In this document: positions 60,440-64,000 of the stretch, in pieces
Position numbering within the stretch: the stretch's first letter is position 1
Layout of the letters: each line of letters opens with the position of its first letter
Assembly (NCBI GenBank): GCA_036268995.1
Contig: DATATB010000011.1
Location: 1-64,000, forward strand
Reading direction: 5' to 3'
Source: DATATB01 sp036268995
GTDB taxonomy: Bacteria; Planctomycetota; Planctomycetia; Pirellulales; PNKZ01
Length of the DNA: 64,000 nucleotides
Notes under the pieces: model-generated
Database searches by the model: none
Told to the model about the DNA's origin: nothing
Seen by the model: only the letters and a program-made list of their open reading frames with translations
Position numbers and translations under genes: made by a program

Positions 60440-63073
60440 ATGAACCAACGACTGATCGTGCGGGCCTTGCGTAACCGGCCATTCGCGATGCTGATGCTGT
60501 TCATCGTGGTGACCTCCGGCTTCATGCTGTACCGGAACTCGGACGTTTTCGTGTGGAACGACACGCCGGGCTTGATCAGCTTCAATCGACCCGGGGCGAA
60601 AACCTGGCCAAGAGCGGCCAAACTATTGGTCGCGCTGCGGGAAGAATGGGCCGGCGATCCCATCCGGAACGCCAAAGTCCGCCTTCATGCCGCCTTTACA
60701 AATACGGGCGACGGATACCGGCCGTTGGACCAGGTATTCAGCGGTTTGTCTCGGGATATATCGCAAATTACCGGGCCTACGATTTGGCAGCTACTGATCG
60801 CGGGCAGTGCGTGCGGGGCCTTTGCGGTCTGTCTCTTTTTGGTAGCCAGGCGGTTTGCCAAGCACGATGCAACGGCCCTGCTGGCCGTAGTGCTGATGCT
60901 GGGAGCTCCGCCGCTGGTGAGCGCCTCGTGGCTGGTCATCGCCGGGCTACAGGTTCTCGTGCCGTTGTTGATCTGCCTGGCGCTATTGCTGTATTGGCAA
61001 ATCGTCGAGTCGCCGCGCCGCCGTAGGTTCAATGTCTGCGCCCTGGCCGCGGTCTTGTTTTTTGGCCCGTGGTGCCGCGAGTTCTGCGGCATCAGTTGTC
61101 TGCTGATCGCCTTTTTGGAGTTGCAGCGCACTTGGGGCCGCACCTGGCGTCCCACGCCGCTGCTGGCGATGGCCGGAATCTTCTTCTTGCACGCCGTGTT
61201 TCCGACGGCAATCGTCAAACTCCTATTTCTTCCCGAACTTCCGCTGCTGCCGGTAAGCCGGCTGGGCCGCCTGGGGTCGTCCCTGCAATCGCAGGGGATG
61301 CACTGGTGGATGGCATGGCAGTTTCTGCCGCTGGTTCCGCCCTTGCTCATGCTGCTGGCGATCTGCAATGGACTTCGACGCGCGGGCCGAGAATTGGTTT
61401 TCGAGCGGCCGCGTTGCTGGTCGGATTGGAAAGCCCACGGCTGGCGGTACTGCACCACCGGCGTCGTCCCCTGGCTGTGGCTGGCCGTGGTGTTGACCCT
61501 TTGCTTTTGTCGCCTCGACAGCAGTCAGCAGTCGATTTTCGCGACCGCGCCAACTCCTGTGGTTAGCGCGCCGTACGTCTTGGGTTTTGCCTTGTGTTTG
61601 TATGTCGCGATTGTCGGTCTGCAGGTCGACATGTTCCTGGTGGTCTGGTTCCTGCTGGCGTTCGTGCCGCTGATGCGCGTAGTCGTAGAGATCGTGCACT
61701 TTATTTATCCCCTGGTGCCGGCCTCGATCATTCTGGCCTGCACGGTCGAATCGCTTTGGCAATGGGCCGCGGCGCAGCGGGGCTGGCTGCGCGGCGTTCG
61801 CTATGCGCTAACTTTGGCAATCGGCGTCATCGTGATCGACCAGGCGCTGGTCTGGTACGGAACCTACCGCGTGATGCACGGCGAAGCCGCGGCGATTCGC
61901 GCGGTGGCGGCCGAACTGCGCCAGCGAATTCCCCAGGGTTCGTTGGTGATCGGCAATGTGGTTCACGCGACCGAAATTCAATGGGCCGCAAACAACCATT
62001 ACCATGATCTTTGTTCCGTACCCTGGGGCCACGGCCGCCCAGGAGACGTCGTGGACGAGGAGAGTAAATTGGACCAGCTCCTGGCCGAGTCCCAATCGCA
62101 GAACAAGGTGTATTTCCTCGACTGCGACTTCGACTACCTGCCGTGGAAAATAGTCCATCGGCACAAGTTCGTGCATCAACTCGAAGTCGAAAAACAAGCA
62201 CTGGGCAAGCTGCATGTCTATTCCGCGCGGTATCCCTTCGTGGATCCGTTGCGTCATTTAGTGGGCCGGCCGAACGTCCCCTATCTCGGTCCGCCCGACT
62301 TGGAAAACGACTTTTACAGGGGGCATGCCATCGATGGCTCCTGGTTCACGGACGAAGTCTATGCCGAGTATCACCTGTACGAGGTGACCGGCACGCGCGT
62401 CGTCGACCCCACCCCGACCTTGGCGCTGGCCGACGTGCACGGGTTTAACATTATCGCCTGCGATCACAAGTTCTTCGGCCTGCCGTTATCCGGCGGAGCA
62501 TTCGATCTGAAAAAGGCGCGAAACCACCAGTATGCGGTGTGTCTCGAGGGAGCCAGCGTCGAAGAAGTCAAACGGTTGATTGAGGCCGCACCCGATATCA
62601 GCGCCAGTCCGGCCGTCGACGACTCGGCCCCGCGCCTCGCATGCCCAAACGTGCGCGGGTGCAACATCATCGCCTGTGGTGGCAAATTCTTTGGCCTGCC
62701 TTTTTCCGCCGGAGCGTTCGATCTGCAAAAAGCGCGAGATCACCAGTACGCGGTATGTTTCGAGGGAACCAGCGTGGAAGAAGTCAAACGGTTGATTGAG
62801 GCCGCACCCGAAATCGGCGCCAGGCCGGCCGCCGACGACTCGACCCCGCGCTTGGCACGTCCAAACGTGCACGGGTGCAACATCATTGCCTGTGATGGCA
62901 CCTTCTTTGGGCTGCCCTTTTCCGCCGGCGCATTCGATCTGAAAAAAGCGCGGAACCACCAGTACGCGGTGTGTTTCGAGGGAACCAGCGTCGAGCAGGT
63001 GAAGCGTTTGATCGAGGCCTCGCTCGCGCCCGCGGTCAGCCGCAAGTCCAACGGCGCCCCCGCCGCGAAATGA
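60440..63073 (+). CDS. Multi-spanning membrane protein with three 72-residue C-terminal repeats
   Basis: 877 residues. About 12 membrane helices occupy ~15-500, and the first loop has WNDTPGLISFNRPG. A soluble region follows (~500-660). The last 215 residues are three tandem repeats starting at residues 665, 737 and 809, exactly 72 apart. Each reads roughly N-V-H-G-C-N-I-I-A-C-x-x-K-F-F-G-L-P-F-S, then A-G-A-F-D-L-x-K-A-R-x-H-Q-Y-A-V-C-F-E-G, then T-S-V-E-E-V-K-R-L-I-E-A. Copies 2 and 3 are nearly identical, so expansion looks recent. The repeat resembles a unit attached to some planctomycete and cyanobacterial glycosyltransferase-like proteins, but I cannot name it. Confidence 0.75.
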   Translation: MNQRLIVRALRNRPFAMLMLFIVVTSGFMLYRNSDVFVWNDTPGLISFNRPGAKTWPRAAKLLVALREEWAGDPIRNAKVRLHAAFTNTGDGYRPLDQVFSGLSRDISQITGPTIWQLLIAGSACGAFAVCLFLVARRFAKHDATALLAVVLMLGAPPLVSASWLVIAGLQVLVPLLICLALLLYWQIVESPRRRRFNVCALAAVLFFGPWCREFCGISCLLIAFLELQRTWGRTWRPTPLLAMAGIFFLHAVFPTAIVKLLFLPELPLLPVSRLGRLGSSLQSQGMHWWMAWQFLPLVPPLLMLLAICNGLRRAGRELVFERPRCWSDWKAHGWRYCTTGVVPWLWLAVVLTLCFCRLDSSQQSIFATAPTPVVSAPYVLGFALCLYVAIVGLQVDMFLVVWFLLAFVPLMRVVVEIVHFIYPLVPASIILACTVESLWQWAAAQRGWLRGVRYALTLAIGVIVIDQALVWYGTYRVMHGEAAAIRAVAAELRQRIPQGSLVIGNVVHATEIQWAANNHYHDLCSVPWGHGRPGDVVDEESKLDQLLAESQSQNKVYFLDCDFDYLPWKIVHRHKFVHQLEVEKQALGKLHVYSARYPFVDPLRHLVGRPNVPYLGPPDLENDFYRGHAIDGSWFTDEVYAEYHLYEVTGTRVVDPTPTLALADVHGFNIIACDHKFFGLPLSGGAFDLKKARNHQYAVCLEGASVEEVKRLIEAAPDISASPAVDDSAPRLACPNVRGCNIIACGGKFFGLPFSAGAFDLQKARDHQYAVCFEGTSVEEVKRLIEAAPEIGARPAADDSTPRLARPNVHGCNIIACDGTFFGLPFSAGAFDLKKARNHQYAVCFEGTSVEQVKRLIEASLAPAVSRKSNGAPAAK
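62432..63034 (+). repeat. Three 216-base in-frame tandem repeats
   Basis: Units begin at 62432, 62648 and 62864 with constant 216-base spacing. The second and third are the most alike at DNA level, the first more diverged. They encode the 72-residue C-terminal repeats of the membrane protein at 60440. Confidence 0.8.
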
Positions 63074-63212
63074 TCAAGATTGACACAACTCACTGGCATG
63101 ACTCTCATACGCCGCACGTGTATACCGGCGCCGCTGGCAATGTCGCCGTACCGATTGTGCAGCGGGGACGGTTCCAGCAACCGATGACATATTAACTGCG
63201 GTTCGAATAGTA

Positions 63213-64000
63213 ATGGTTTGTGATATCACCGCACAATCATCCGCCGACGGGACGCCAAGCCCGGGGCTCCGGCGAGCATGGCTGCGCGTCAAGCGCTGGC
63301 TGGCTGGTGGATCGGTGGCGTTTTGGATCTCGGCCGCTGTAACGGTTGCGTTTGCCTGCACGAACTTGACGTTTTCGCGGGGACTGGACGACACCGTACT
63401 CGAATGGTCCGTGCGGCCGAGCGACGGAGAGTACCACTTCGGCGAGTTGGCGCGGCAGATCGGCACGTCATTTATTCCGCCGCCGGTCGTTGCGGGCTCG
63501 AGGGGCTTGTTTCGCCCGCTGCGCTGGGCATCGACCCGCCTGGTGGGTTACGCCGCGTTGATCAACCCGGTAGTCCCGGACCTGCTGTCGGCGTTGATGA
63601 CGGGCCTATGCGCCTATGTGCTGATTCGATTTCATCGCACGGCAGGACTGCCAGATGCGACGTCAAACTGGTCGGCGCTGTGGTTTTTCGGCTGCATCCC
63701 CGTCGTCGCGATGGGCCAGGTCACGTTTGCGTCACAGTTTTTCATGATTGGCGTGATGTATGGCGCTCTGGCCCTGTTCGAAAAATTCTCGACCACGCGG
63801 CAAGCGCGCTGGCTGCTTCTTTCGGCCGCCACCTTTTTTGTAGGCGGTCTCTACGGAGAGTCCATGATCATTGCGGCAGTTGCCGTCGGCTGCCTGTCGA
63901 TCGTGCAACTCTGCGAGCGCCGGGTCCGCAACGCCTGCGAAACGGCAACTTTCAGCCTGCTTGCACTGGCGCTCGTGCTAGGCAACCGATTCCTTCTAAG
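63213..64000 (+). CDS. Multi-spanning membrane protein, 3' truncated by the window edge
   Basis: The frame is open from the ATG at 63213 to the end of the window (262 complete codons). It begins MVCDITAQSSADGTPSPGLR, then a membrane helix (SVAFWISAAVTVAFACTNL), a loop with FSRGLDDTVLEWSVRPSDGE and FRPLRWASTRLVGYAAL. At least four more helices follow (LLSALMTGLCAYVLIRF, FFGCIPVVAMGQVTFASQFF, ATFFVGGLYGESMIIAAVAV, FSLLALALVLGNRFLL). It resembles the two preceding proteins in layout and belongs to the same glycosyltransferase-associated group. Its 3' end lies outside the window. Confidence 0.7.
   Translation, partial: MVCDITAQSSADGTPSPGLRRAWLRVKRWLAGGSVAFWISAAVTVAFACTNLTFSRGLDDTVLEWSVRPSDGEYHFGELARQIGTSFIPPPVVAGSRGLFRPLRWASTRLVGYAALINPVVPDLLSALMTGLCAYVLIRFHRTAGLPDATSNWSALWFFGCIPVVAMGQVTFASQFFMIGVMYGALALFEKFSTTRQARWLLLSAATFFVGGLYGESMIIAAVAVGCLSIVQLCERRVRNACETATFSLLALALVLGNRFLL

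Noticed and set aside
1..64000. rRNA, tRNA, insertion sequences, prophage or integrase genes
   Set aside because: None found by eye: no transposase or integrase motifs, no rRNA-like conserved blocks, and no cloverleaf I could support.

Overview
The window looks like a piece of the chromosome of a planctomycete, most likely of the Pirellulales type. It is GC-rich and packed with families typical of that phylum: PSCyt1/DUF1549/DUF1553 proteins, DUF1501 proteins with twin-arginine signals, large propeller/HEAT/haem-binding CxxCH proteins of the Pirellula/Verrucomicrobium type, a WD40-cytochrome fusion and a PPC-domain protein. I recognised 38 protein genes, the last running off the right edge. 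I saw no rRNA, tRNA, CRISPR array, insertion sequence or phage.

Layout. 0.2-11.2 kb: a haem-binding dehydrogenase-like protein, a DUF1549/DUF1553 plus DUF1501 pair, and a convergent second haem-binding protein. 11.3-15.8 kb: a Gly/Tyr-rich exported TPR protein, a Wzz/GumC-like chain-length protein with a small partner, and an exported hypothetical protein. 15.8-29.2 kb: a cytochrome-linked copper monooxygenase-like protein, then a Reg_prop sensor kinase and NarL-type regulator divergent from an mdtABC-like RND efflux operon. 29.2-31.5 kb: a long non-coding stretch with hairpins and a sigma54-like site, csrA, and a PPK2 polyphosphate kinase. 31.6-34.9 kb: a lipase-like lipoprotein, a MaoC hydratase and a GNAT acetyltransferase.

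34.97-38.09 kb holds what I consider the most interesting locus: a three-gene operon made of a proline-rich protein, a large protein with an AHH-like (HNH/EndoVII superfamily) nuclease signature, and a translationally coupled protein resembling the Imm11/DUF1629 (MXAN_0049) immunity family. I read it as a polymorphic toxin-immunity system with an unusual architecture.

38.4-43.8 kb: a CobW-type GTPase divergent from a Cys-rich protein, a DegT aminotransferase, a second csrA, and small hypothetical genes. 44.2-53.4 kb: a same-strand set DUF1501 / PPC protein / DUF1549-DUF1553 / cytochrome-WD40-coiled coil, probably one exported functional module. 53.8-57 kb: a TolC-like lipoprotein overlapping a WYL regulator. 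57.2-64 kb: a polyprenyl-phosphate glycosyltransferase followed by three large multi-spanning membrane proteins, one of which ends in three 72-residue repeats.

Convergent gene junctions repeatedly carry long hairpins from at least three dispersed repeat families. Two of these show compensatory base changes between copies or arms. All functional calls come from reading motifs; no database search was run.
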